Below are positions 1 to 9,537 of a stretch of DNA of 64,000 bases, one piece after another. Positions within the stretch are counted from its first letter, which is position 1, and each line of letters opens with the position of its first letter. Both the position numbers and the translations under genes were made by a program. Origin of the DNA: Nemertoderma westbladi (lineage: Eukaryota > Xenacoelomorpha > Nemertodermatida > Nemertodermatidae); assembly GCA_032718475.1 (NCBI GenBank), contig JAUCBJ010008494.1:1-64000 (forward strand), written 5' to 3'. Under the pieces are notes generated by a model that made no database searches, was not told the origin of the DNA, and saw only the letters and a program-made list of their open reading frames with translations.

Positions 1-813
1 GAAGCTTTTACACCATTAAAGATTCCCACAGTCACGCCTATTGGATTTGAAGTCGCTGAAGTCAATGCAACGGATGAAGATATCAGTAATGCCGGTACAT
101 TTAGTTTTATGGGTTTAAATAAATACAGTGAATTGTTCGTTGTTTCTAAGGATGGAAAGGTCTACATAAGAAGTACAGAAAAGCTGACGTCATTGGCAAC
201 AATATCTACTCTACAAGATCTTATATTGCAACTTATTATAAAAGATGAAGGCGAACCTTCACTAAGCACTTATCACAATGTAACGTTCACTATCGTTGAT
301 TCTGATATTGTTCCGATAGGAAATATAATTTCTGAAGAAAAATTAGCACTTATTGTAGGAGAAGGGAATTGGGAGAATCCAGAGGTTGTTGATATTCAAG
401 AACATCCAGATACAATACCCAAATGGCTCTTTATAACAATGATTGTCGCTTGTGTTATCTTTGTCATCGCAGTTACAGTTTGTATAATTTATGGGAGTAA
501 ATTACGAGCGCTGATCCACGATCATCGCTTTCATATTTTTCCTCTACATGATCTCCATCAGAAATCCAAGAAGCAGTATAAAGATGCAACTAGTGATGAA
601 ACAATGTTTACGGCACAAGAGGAAGTTGATGAATCTCGCACTGTTGTTGATCTCGAGGTCCCACGTATAACCCCTGAGGTTCCCCGTCTAACCCCCAAAC
701 CGTATCTACCAGCTTTGCCTGCTTCCTCCCGCAGCCCGCGCTCCCGTGGGGATCCTTCTCCCCGCCAAGGTGGTGACCGTTCTCCACGCGGTGCAACTTC
801 TTCGAAGAAATAG
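1..813 (+). CDS. 3' end of a cadherin-like single-pass receptor (partial)
   Basis: The frame is open from base 1 to the TAG at 811-813, so the gene begins upstream of the window; the ATG at 109 is internal. The first ~100 residues look like a terminal cadherin (EC) repeat: a NATDEDISNAGTFSF-type calcium-binding segment, an LFVVSKDGKVYI strand, then IIKDEGEPSLS. A hydrophobic helix (WLFITMIVACVIFVIAVTVC, about 424-483) follows, then a basic stop-transfer segment and a cytoplasmic tail of roughly 105 residues that ends in a Pro/Ser/Arg-rich stretch. The family mediates calcium-dependent adhesion at the plasma membrane. The tail shows no recognisable beta-catenin-binding region, so a protocadherin, FAT-like or other non-classical cadherin is more likely than a classical one. 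No clear AATAAA was found just downstream. Assignment to the cadherin superfamily is fairly sure; the subtype is not. Confidence 0.75.
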   Translation, partial: EAFTPLKIPTVTPIGFEVAEVNATDEDISNAGTFSFMGLNKYSELFVVSKDGKVYIRSTEKLTSLATISTLQDLILQLIIKDEGEPSLSTYHNVTFTIVDSDIVPIGNIISEEKLALIVGEGNWENPEVVDIQEHPDTIPKWLFITMIVACVIFVIAVTVCIIYGSKLRALIHDHRFHIFPLHDLHQKSKKQYKDATSDETMFTAQEEVDESRTVVDLEVPRITPEVPRLTPKPYLPALPASSRSPRSRGDPSPRQGGDRSPRGATSSKK

Positions 814-2085
814 AACTGAATTGCAGAAGAAATTATTCCGGATTACTAAACAAATGTGTTTAGCTGCATTTGTAATTATATCATTGCTATGTAACATATG
901 CAATTTTTAACAAGCTAAAGTAAAAATACACAGTTAATTTTCCAAGTAGGCCTACATTACGTAACACTCAACTTGCAAAAGCAAATTAAATTAATATCTG
1001 AATCATATTATTGGAATTATATTTTCTACTGTATACAAGACAATTATACTTATAGTATTAATGCACTAAAAATAATAATTATTTATTTAGAAAATGCAGT
1101 ACAGTATGCACCAGGCAATACCCACCACCAACTAACAGACGACATGTATTAAATGACCAAGTAGAAAAGGGCGGGAAATTTAAATCTAGCAGTAACATAG
1201 GCCCTAGTGTTACAATGAGGGAAATTTGAAACTACTTCTAACACATGTCCATATGAGAAGCCCTTAAAAACTTGAATTACTATTACCTGATTGGTTTTAA
1301 ACAGGGTACCTAGCAACACCAACCAACAACAGCTGGATAAATTAGCAATTGCCCTTCAAACAACGAGAGGCTCTATTTCGGAAGCCCTTAAAACAACTAG
1401 AAGAGGCACTATCCGGTAACGCAGGACCAGTCTACCTACCATACCAACCTCGAGTCTGTCTGTCGGTCTGCCTATCGGTTGGTCGGTCGGTCCGTCTAAT
1501 CTTTGAATGCTATAGTATAGTAACTAAGCAAATCTTTGATGAAATTATAGCAAACGTGGTATACAAGTATTATGTCAAAAGTTTGGAAAGTTTTCTGAAT
1601 TTTGGCGTCGTGCATTTAAATGGTCCTCCGCTAGGAGTAGTAGGAGTCACTAAATATCACTTTGTCTAGGCTTAATAACTTTTGAAGCACTTCATAGATT
1701 TTGAATCAAATCGTAACTCGACATGAGATCTCCTGAGTGACGTACGGGAAGACGTAGGGGATGGAATGTAATCTCTGTCGTACGCTCGTCCCGGGTAGAA
1801 ACGATGCATGGATTCGCAAATGCAGATCGACGGAAGCTTCCCATGACCGTATATATCTCAACTCGGCCTACTCGTACTCACTTTCGATGTCAAATTGTCT
1901 CTCAAGTGCATCACTGGGTGTGTAGCGATACATTGAGAAGACTATATATTCAGTTTGTTAAAGGGAATTTGAACAGAATGTGCTGTTATATATGGACGGA
2001 CATCTCTTTACTATACGTGATATTTTAGGCCTTGGGTATTCAGAGTAGGGACTGTTATAATGTCAGTATGAAGAGGCAAGTCGCT
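814..2085. other. Gene-free stretch with a GTCT/GGTC microsatellite
   Basis: No supported coding region. A degenerate (GTCT)/(GGTC) tract lies at 1453-1497; the open frame over it (1349-1669) is an artefact of this low-complexity sequence. The first part probably contains the 3' UTR of the cadherin gene, but no firm polyadenylation signal is seen. Confidence 0.5.
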
Positions 2086-2137
2086 TACTACTAGGATCGG
2101 CATGCTGCATTGCAGCTGCATTTTTAGGAATGCTGTG

Positions 2138-2462
2138 CCGGCTTGTCAACAAAATTGCACCGCCACAACTCCCTATCACCCATGACATTTGCTAGATCAT
2201 CCGCATCTTTAAGGCCAGTGTCCTTTAAGATGTGTCTCAAGAAAGTCATGGGCTGTCCACCATGCTTATTCACTCAATGAGGCTGCCAAAGTACAAGATT
2301 ATGCACTGGCTGGTCCTCACGGCGAAAGCAATGTCCTGCAAAGCGGAGGCGATTTTGTTCTAGTGTCAAGCTTGGGGGAACCAATGAGACACCTCCAATG
2401 TTATATAATGTCTGGTTGGAGATGTGTGCATTGTACTTGACACAATGAACCCGGCATAGCAT
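2138..2462 (-). pseudogene. RTE-like ORF, C-terminal part
   Basis: The C-terminal segment (RVHCVKYNAHISNQTLYNIGG, LRFAGHCFRREDQPVHNLVL) reads to a premature stop near 2274-2276. Here CACTCAATGAGG replaces the CACTCCATGAGG seen at 26551-26562, giving TGA on the minus strand. Homology to the other copies continues to the natural end (RELWRCNF... then TAA) and the 3' tail. The region is a typical LINE C-terminus and has no separate catalytic role. Confidence 0.8.
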
Positions 2463-2496
2463 TCTTGTGAATGTGCCATCCAGAGATTTGGTGTCC

Positions 2497-3291
2497 TCAG
2501 CAGTTAGAGCCCAGCGGACTCCCGTAGAGGAGTACTGGAACTACTGCTGCTCTAAATAATCGGACCTTAAGTTTCCGATTAATTCTCGGTGACTTCCAAA
2601 TCCTGGAAAGCCTATTCAAGGCTGCCCATGCCTTTCCCTTACGTATTCGAAGGTCCTCACCTGACTTCCGGATCCATGATCCCAGGTAACAGAAGTCGTC
2701 CACATGCTCAAGCATACCATCCTTTGAGCTTATGCTCATCCGATCAGAGACTTGCTGAGGACTTTCAAAGTTAACTGTCAGAATTTTGGTCTTTCTGGAG
2801 TTAATAAAAAGACCAACACTAGAAGCAGCATGTTCTAATGAGCTGAGGAGCCGTTGGGCTCCCTCTAATGATTCTGAGAGTACTCCTAAGTCATCAGCAA
2901 AGTCTAGATCAGTTAGGTACTTGGCAGGAATTCCTCGACTTCTGGAGCCAGTAGGTGGAGTTATCATCACCCCATCATCATTATGATGATCTAAGGACAT
3001 GCGTAGAACATAGTCAACCACAATAATGAACAAGAATGGTGCAAGTGTGTCTCCTTGGAGGACGCCCCATAACACTTCAAATGGTTCTGTGTCACCGTCA
3101 ACAGTAGACACAAATGTTGTCGAACCATCGTATACTGATCTGATTGCTGCAATAATTTCATCAGGAATCCCATATAATGAAAGTATGCTGAACATACGTG
3201 AGCGAGAGACTGAATCAAAGGCCTTGAAGAAGTCAACAAAGATAACAGCCAGATGCGATGCCAGATGCCAGATTTTTTGATAATTCTTCAA
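2497..3291 (-). pseudogene. RTE-like ORF, RT palm and thumb part
   Basis: Continues the reverse transcriptase after the frameshift: HLAVIFVDFFKAFDSVSR holds the first catalytic Asp, LQGDTLAPFLF is the Q-G motif, and LDFADDLGVL is the FADD active site. The thumb/connection region follows (DFCYLGSWIRKSGEDLRIRKGKAW). The frame breaks at about 2516: this copy reads CCCAGCGGACTCC where the copy near 26790 has CCCAGCATGGACTCC, a loss of two bases. The remainder resumes in another frame at 2138-2462. Confidence 0.85.
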
Positions 3292-5446
3292 TTATCCTTC
3301 TAAGTGCCAAAATGGGCTCCATGGTCCCACGACCTTTACGGAACCCATTCTGATTTCCACGGAGCAGTCTCTCAATGGGATCCCTGATGCGATTTAATAG
3401 AATTCTATTGTATAGCTTTGCAGCAATCGAGATCAATGAGATTCCCCGAAAAGAACCATAGAGTGTTAGGTTGCCCTTCTTGGGAACTGGCACCAACTTA
3501 TTTGTTTTCATTTCTTGTGGGACTCTTGTTGTTCGATACATGTCTACTATGATGGGATAGATGAGCTTTAAACACTCAGGTATTTTAAAGACCTCAGGGG
3601 GAACACCATCTACTCCACTGGCACGATTGGTCTTAATGCTCTTTGCAGCAGCCTTCACTTCTGCAAAGGAGATATCGCCAATGGGAATATCTGGGAGTAC
3701 AGACTCAGACACTTTTACTTCTATAAAGTTATCTGGCAATACCCTGTCATTATTGAGGAGCTTTTCAAAGAGGGCTTTCCAACCATTGAGGCGATCGGCT
3801 GGTGATTCAGCCTTAACCTTGGTGGTTGGTTGGCTTTTCCGCCCAGTAAGCATATTGATCGATTTCCATGCCTGGGATGATTGCCTGCTGTCGTCAGCAT
3901 CATTGATGGCATCAACCTGTTGGTTTATTAGCTCCTGTAGATTAACAGAGTACTGCCTGTTCAGGGACCTAGATGCAGCCTTAACTGCATTCTTGGCCGC
4001 TAAAGTCTGTTTGAGTCGGGACTCTTTCTGCGCCTTATGAAGGTCGTTTCGGCACTTTTGAATTTTGTTGTCAGTCCAGGGGGCCCTTTTCCTGTTTCGA
4101 GGGTATACAGGAACTGTTTCTGCAGCTGCTAACTTAACTGCTTCTGTAAAGGCAGTATAGCCCTCACAGTGATCTGCCGCCTCAGAAGCAAGAGCCTCAT
4201 ACCTGTTACTCAGCTGTAGTGTGAAGCTGGATCTCACACTTGGCTGTTGCAACAGAGAAGACCAGTCATGCCGCGGCAAGGCAGATTTCGTTGTTCTGCT
4301 AGCACGCAGACTGAGTCTTACCTTGGCCACAATAAGGCGGTGGTCACTGGAGAAGGGTCGAAGTGTAAATGCATTACAGTCTTGTATAGAGCTCCTGTAT
4401 TTCCTACGAAACAGAATATGGTCTATCTGGGACTTGTGACCACTGGGTCCACTATGAGTCCATAGCTTTCCAGTTCGCTTCTTGAACTGGGTTCCAGCCG
4501 AAAACAATCCATTTCCAGAGATAAAATCCTGAAGATGGACAGAATTTCGGTTAACACTATTGCTATAGACCCAGGGCGATGTAGGTGATTGATGCAGACT
4601 TGCATTAAAGTCCCCCAGGAATGTTAAGAATGCATGCTGATCCACTCCATCAGTAGCTGCTTGTAGATTGTGGTAGAAATTTTCCATCTCCTCTACAGGG
4701 GCAACACTAGTTGGAGAGTAGCACACAATCAGAACCACCTTAGGAAACTTCTTAGCCAGTCTTCCAGAACATGAGAAGTGGCAACGGATGATGCGGTTAG
4801 AGATTTGGTCTATTTTGTCCAATGCTGCATGTGCAGTTGGATTCATCAATAGACCAATTCCACCATTGCCACTATCATCTGCTGATGCGAGGGCGAGTCG
4901 CCAACCGCCCCCCATGTCCTTAATCACAACCTCATCAGTCTGTCCAGTCTGCATTCGGTGCTCTTGAACACCCAATGCGCTAAGAGAAAGCTTATCTGCC
5001 AAGGCAGTCAGCTCACCTTGTCGCATTGGGGACCCGAGTGTTAGGGTGTTTACTGAGGCTAGTCTAGTGACTTGCCTCAGATTCACCAATGGCTTTGTTG
5101 GTCGGGGTGGAACATGAGAGTAACCTCCAACTCCAGAATCCGTCTCCCCATCACAATCTGGCCTCCCTGGTGACCCAGGGTTTGGGCCAGAAAGGTCATC
5201 AGGAAAGGGACTCAAAGAATTGTTGGCTGCTCTCTCTCCAGTAGGGGGTGAGACAGGCAGCCGGTCAGGAGTTAACTGACGCCTGTGAGGCCGATTGTGT
5301 CCGGTAATTCCACTGGCCTCTAGTGGCCGGACCTCCGCATTGCTAATGCAATCCATAGTGGGGGTTGGGGGGTGCTTTTTTGCCGAGTCAGCTCTCAGGG
5401 CAAATACCACACCCTGGTTAGCCATTCCACAGGGTGGGTGTCGCAA
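3233..5446 (-). pseudogene. RTE-like ORF, endonuclease and N-terminal RT part
   Basis: 737 codons. The first in-frame ATG is at 5425; the frame is open slightly further upstream. Residues ~120-380 are an AP-type endonuclease that would nick target DNA: QEH (catalytic Glu ~162), LGDFNA (~277-282), IDHIL (~341-345) and SSDHRL (~366-371) are all present. Residues ~590-737 begin the reverse transcriptase: KTNRASGVDGVPPEVFK, the FRGISLISIAAK motif and GFRKGRGT. The frame is then lost at about 3255-3285. Compared with the copy at 56538-56560, a GCCAGATGC-type micro-duplication replaces the sequence coding the KKDRH segment. The catalytic domain continues in another frame at 2497-3291. The Pro-rich N-terminus (~1-120) is unassigned. 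Confidence 0.85.
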
Positions 5447-5860
5447 TGGAGTCAGATATGAGGCCCATCACCCATATCTACTCTGGCGCACATGACCCAC
5501 CATTGGCTGTTGCAGCTCATCTGCTGGGTCATGCCCTGTACCCTTGCTGCCAGGTGCACGTCGCAGTGAAGTGCTCTCAGAGTGGACATGAGAACACTCT
5601 ACTCCTGACCAGCCAGTGGTAGATCACCATCTGCCTGGTCAGGCCATATACCCCTGCAGCCAAGTATATGGGTCCTTAATCCAGGACCAAGGGCGTCCTT
5701 ATACCAGAACGAAGGGAGGGGGTCCTAGTTACAGGACCAGATTTGCCCTAGTAAGAGGGTCTATGCAGCTACAGGTGGCACCTCCTTTATGCTGCATGGA
5801 GGTGGCAAGTTTTCTTGATCAATGACCTAGAATACCTGACCTGAGCTAGACTTAACTGAG

Positions 5861-6584
5861 ACATGAGGATCTGAACTTTGTATTCATTTACTCTACTAAC
5901 CAGTGTAGTAACCTAAAGTATAGAAAGACCAAGGTAATAACAACAGATTGTCACAAGGACAATTAATTGTTATCAGTAGGCCTACTAGCAATGCAATGCA
6001 ATATTATTCGCAATAATATATATTCAAGATATCAAACAGGTCTATGTCTGACAGTAACACAGGGTACAACACAGGGCTAAGAAAAATGACATCTGTCATG
6101 TCCTTTAGGGACATGGATTATAAACTTTGACTGCAATATACTGTTTGATATAAACTGCTGACTTTGGGTAATTTTGTTAATGAATAACGTAAATGTGAAT
6201 ATTCTTAACAGGTTGGGGCTACAAAATAATATCATCCACTCCAATGCAATTGAACCAGAGCGGCTACTTAACCTACTAGCGCTTAATAATAATAATAATA
6301 ATAATTGAAGCAGAAGCTTGAAAATCCAATAATAAAGAGTTAATTGTATTTTATTTATTAATCAAGCACTTTAAGTAAAAACCTTACCGGTAGGTATGTC
6401 AGTGCCAAAGTATGTAAATAACTAAAAAGCAACAAGACCTATACGTTGCATGCAATCAGTGATCAGCTGACGGCAGCCAGCTGGTTGGTTGGTTTCGCCC
6501 CGCAACTGAAGGCATTCACAGGAGGCTAAGCCAGGAAATCTAGAGAGAGATTCCTAAAGGGGGGCGGAACAGGTAACGAAATGA
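5861..6584. repeat. Gene-free AT-rich spacer with a TAA microsatellite
   Basis: No coding signal. A short (TAA)n tract lies at about 6284-6305. A TAGGCCTA palindrome occurs at 5977-5984. Confidence 0.5.
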
Positions 6585-7607
6585 AGATATGACGCGTTAT
6601 ATGAAGCAACAGGGCTTGATTGCTGTGCCATTCGACAAAGGGAACGGGTACTGCATTATTGGCCAGGCTATTGCCTTGCAAAGATACCACTCCTCCCAGG
6701 CTGTATGGCCTTGCTAAGGTACAAAGATCTAGTGTCCCATAACATCTATGCCAAGCAGCATTTACCATCCTGTCGCTGGGTTTCTCAGAGACATGCTGGA
6801 TGTGCTGCCTGAAGGCAAGATATCTACTAACAGTGCTGGGTCTGCCGATCGTCTCGCTGAACTAGAGGTAGAACCCACAGACCGCCTCTACTCCCTGGAC
6901 ATTGTGAGTTTATTCACTAATGTCCCACTGAGGGAGGCGGTATGATCTACTGATCTACTGTATGAGCGGCATCTGGACAGCCAGCCAATCAGAAAGGACC
7001 AATTTATTGGTCTTATGCTGTTAGCCACCAACGATGTCGTATTCCTAGATCACCATGGCAACTACGTCTGTTAGAAAGATGGTGTCGCTATGCATGGGGT
7101 CTCCAGTGGCCCCATTCTTGCCAACATATTTCTGTCACAGTTCGACGAGAGGATCGCTGCGGGCACCAAGCTCAGTGATAGGTACGTCGATGACGTATTT
7201 AGTGTTGGTAGTAACGACCCCACTGAGAAGTTGTGAGAGGTCAATGCCCTTCATCCAAATCTTAGGTTTACCCTTGAGATGGAGGAGGGGGGGGGGGGGG
7301 GGGGTGCTTATCCTTTCTTGATTTGGTTGTCACTCGGGTTGACTATGCTCTTTCAACAGCGTGGTACCACAAGGCTACAGATACTGGGCTCGTTCTCAAT
7401 GCCACTGCGTGTGCCTCTGAGTATCACAAACGCGGTGTAGTTCGTGGTATGTTTCATCGCATCTTTAATGCCAGTAAGGGTGGGGATGGTTCCCAACTCT
7501 ATACCGCTATTGGGGATGCTGAGAATATTCTTAGCAATAACCAATATACTGATACGATGGTCGAGCATGAGCTAGCCGTAGTTCAAGCCGTATGGAACGC
7601 AGAAATG
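6585..7607 (+). pseudogene. Penelope-like element reverse transcriptase relic
   Basis: Plus-strand fragments in shifting frames together read as a Penelope-like RT: VPFDKGNGYCII (~6630-6665), then YSLDIVSLFTNVPLREAV (~6889-6942), LATNDVVFLDHHGNY (~7021-7065), DGVAM...GSPVAP (~7078-7115), DRYVDDVFSVGSN (YVDD at ~7183-7194), HPNLRFTLEM (~7251-7281) and WYHKATDTGLVLNATAC...EYHKRGVVRGMFHRIFNAS (~7359-7481). At least three frameshifts and an 18-bp G-run (7287-7304) disrupt it. The C-terminal GIY-YIG endonuclease of complete Penelope elements is absent: the sequence runs straight into the BEL/Pao LTR at 7608. The domain is recognised from motif order; the family call is fairly sure. Confidence 0.8.
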
Positions 7608-7824
7608 TGATGGGATTCGACGCAGTTGGCAGTATCAGATCCCGACTGGTGTGTGTATTATATGCGTCGCCACGTCCGTAGGCTGTTAAAGTTGTTCTGG
7701 TATGTAGTAGGTCGAAGGCCGTTCAAAATAACTGAGTTTTGTTGTCAGTGTTTATATTCATAGTAATCAATAATAGCACAGTCTGAATATAATAGTATGG
7801 TAGTGACGATGGTTAAAACTGTTC
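7608..7824 (-). repeat. BEL/Pao copy A, truncated 3' LTR
   Basis: About 217 bp match 13628-13846 of the right LTR, with scattered mismatches. In element orientation this is the terminal (R/U5) end. Homology stops at GTTC (about 7824), where the RT coding sequence begins. The join therefore removes the 3' part of pol, the polypurine tract and U3. Confidence 0.8.
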
Positions 7825-9167
7825 TGGTCATCTGGTTTGTCTATCATCGTCTCTGGTTGTTTATCTTCTATGGCCTCCATAAATTCTTCGGAGTTGGACT
7901 GGAATTTTGTGAGGTTGAACCCCGATCCTTTTAGGATGTCGCGAACTTCGCGCCCTACGTCGAGTATTTCTTCAACCGTGTTTCCAGATCCCATCCCATC
8001 GTCCACATAGAATCCGCGTCGAATCATGTCGATCGCCTACTCACTGTATTCCCCCTCTTTGCCCTCCACCGTGTCTCTTACAGCTGTAGTCGTAGTAAAC
8101 GAGGACGACATGGCCCCCATGTTCTGCACTACAATCTTGTACATCGGTATGTCCAACGGTTCCTCATTGCCATTGTACCACAGAAAGCGCTGACTATCGC
8201 TGTCCTCCTCCATCACTCACACTTGATTAAACATGCCCTCTATATCGCCCGTGAAGGCGTGTTTTCCATTTCTAAATCTTAACAGGACCTCTATCCCCGA
8301 GTTGTAGATTTTGGGGCCTTCCAGCAGGTAGTCATTCAGGCTCTTGCCATTAGTCTTGGCAGACGCATCGACCACCATTCTTAGCTTGCCCTTCTTAGGG
8401 TCCAGAGTCACATGGAGTGGCAAATAGTAGGTCCTATCGGTATTTGGTTCATCGACCGGTAGTTCCACAGCCCATCCTCTATCCACATGCTTCTTAATTG
8501 TTTCGTGGATGTATTCATCCTTTTCGGGGCTCAGTTTAAGCCTTTGCTTTAATTTTCGAAGCCTCGTCAAGACAATCCTCTTATTGTCTGACAGTGGCAC
8601 CTTCGGTTGCTTCCATACCATACCTATGGTATATCGCCCCCCTTCACATTTCATTGATTTCCTGACGCTCTCCTGCGCCCGTTTTTCCTCTACCGAGGTT
8701 CCGACCCCGGTCTCCTTCAACCCCTCGAAGTCCTGCCGTATCTGCCTCTTGAGTTGTTCTTCTGCTCCCTCGCCCTCCATTTCCCTCATTGTCCCTGCGA
8801 ACATCCACCCTGAGGAATTGGACACGCTAAACGGGATTCTGGTCTTGATTGGGCCACTGAGCATCCATCCGAATGGCGTGAGAATCGCCACTGGGTCTCG
8901 CTCGTTATCCTCGCCGAAAATGGTCTGTAGTCTCTCGTGGGCTGTCGGACAATCCATGCCGTCAATGAAAGATACTTTTGGGACGTCCAGTTCGAGCGCG
9001 GAGAAATCGATGTTATCCAGGTACTGGTATTGCTCTACCTTGATCTTTGTGGGTTGCCTGGCGTTAATATTGATCGATTCTATTATCTGAATGGGTTCGA
9101 TGGTAGCCCCATAATCGCACCCTGGTCTTATCGCTGCTATTTCGCAGCATCCCGTTCTCATTCTCAT
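7767..9167 (-). pseudogene. BEL/Pao protease tail and reverse transcriptase (truncated)
   Basis: Reading right to left, residues 1-110 (PGCDYGATIEPIQIIES, ELDVPKVSFIDGMDCPTAH, ILTPFGWMLSGPI) form the linker after the Pao-type aspartic protease, and are shared with copy B. The RT follows: YYLPLHVTLDPKKGKLRMVVDASAK, SLNDYLLEGP and KHAFTGDIEGMFNQV hold the first catalytic Asp. A stop comes directly after MFNQV (~8214). In the next block (RFLWYNGNEEP, MYKIVVQNMGAMSSS) a second stop lies at ~8036-8040. FYVDDGMGSGNT (~7990-8010) is the active site, and FNLTKFQSNS follows. The frame then runs into LTR sequence. Both the domain order and the wording are diagnostic of BEL/Pao. Confidence 0.85.
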
Positions 9168-9176
9168 GACCTCGAC

Positions 9177-9389
9177 CTAACTGGAAATAGTGGTCACCAC
9201 CATTTTACTTGTTTTCGTCCATAACCCTATCTTTTCAGCCACCCACCATTCCACTAGCGTGAATGCTGCTCCGTTATCAACCAGCATTAGCGTAGTAACC
9301 GATAGCTCGATCTCCCCTATTATTCTCACTGGTACCACCCCAAGTAGTACCATTCCCGGCTTCTTTGCTCCCATGGTGCTTGTCGCCAT
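9177..9389 (-). pseudogene. BEL/Pao aspartic protease, active-site region
   Basis: The segment LSVTTLMLVDNGAAFTLVEWWVAEKIG is the Pao-type retropepsin active site. Here the catalytic triad reads D-N-G, whereas copy B has the canonical D-S-G (LIDSGAAFTL, ~51950). A stop separates this from the next open frame at 9167. Upstream in the same polyprotein lies the zinc knuckle at 9436-9477. Confidence 0.75.
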
Positions 9390-9435
9390 TGTCTGGCCTT
9401 CAGTCCCATCAGTTGTATTTTACCGACAGTTCCTG

Positions 9436-9477
9436 GCACTCATCCTTCCTGTGTCCTCCTACCGCGCATCGATGACA
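9436..9477 (-). other. Gag CCHC zinc knuckle, BEL/Pao copy A
   Basis: The minus-strand reading CHRCAVGGHRKDEC fits C-x2-C-x4-H-x4-C. It is matched by CHRCARGGHKKDRC at 52117-52158 in copy B. Such knuckles bind genomic RNA during packaging. It lies between the capsid-like part of Gag and the protease, as expected. Confidence 0.75.
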
Positions 9478-9537
9478 TAGTCCAATCTTACCCATGTAGG
9501 CTCTCCGATCTTGTTTGAGCAACGCCTGCCAGTGTTT

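Larger units (their letters stand above)
2086..5860 (-). mobile_element. RTE-like non-LTR retrotransposon, copy 1 (near full length, broken)
   Basis: Minus-strand LINE with an AP endonuclease, a reverse transcriptase with an FADD catalytic box, a very short 3' UTR (about 40 nt after the stop) and a TAG-repeat tail at about 2086-2095. These traits and the C-terminal region fit the RTE-like group; the exact clade was not determined. The 5' leader (about 5447-5860) is GC-richer than the flanks and lies just upstream of the ORF. Other copies in the window: 26369-26969 (minus), 39926-42442 (plus, split), 55996-56636 (plus), a 36-bp scrap at 24928-24963 and a 3' tail at 13491-13542. No clear target-site duplication was found. 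Confidence 0.85.

Noticed and set aside
1349-1669. 106-codon plus-strand frame
   Set aside because: Spans the GTCT/GGTC tract, shows no family signature and has no conserved neighbour.
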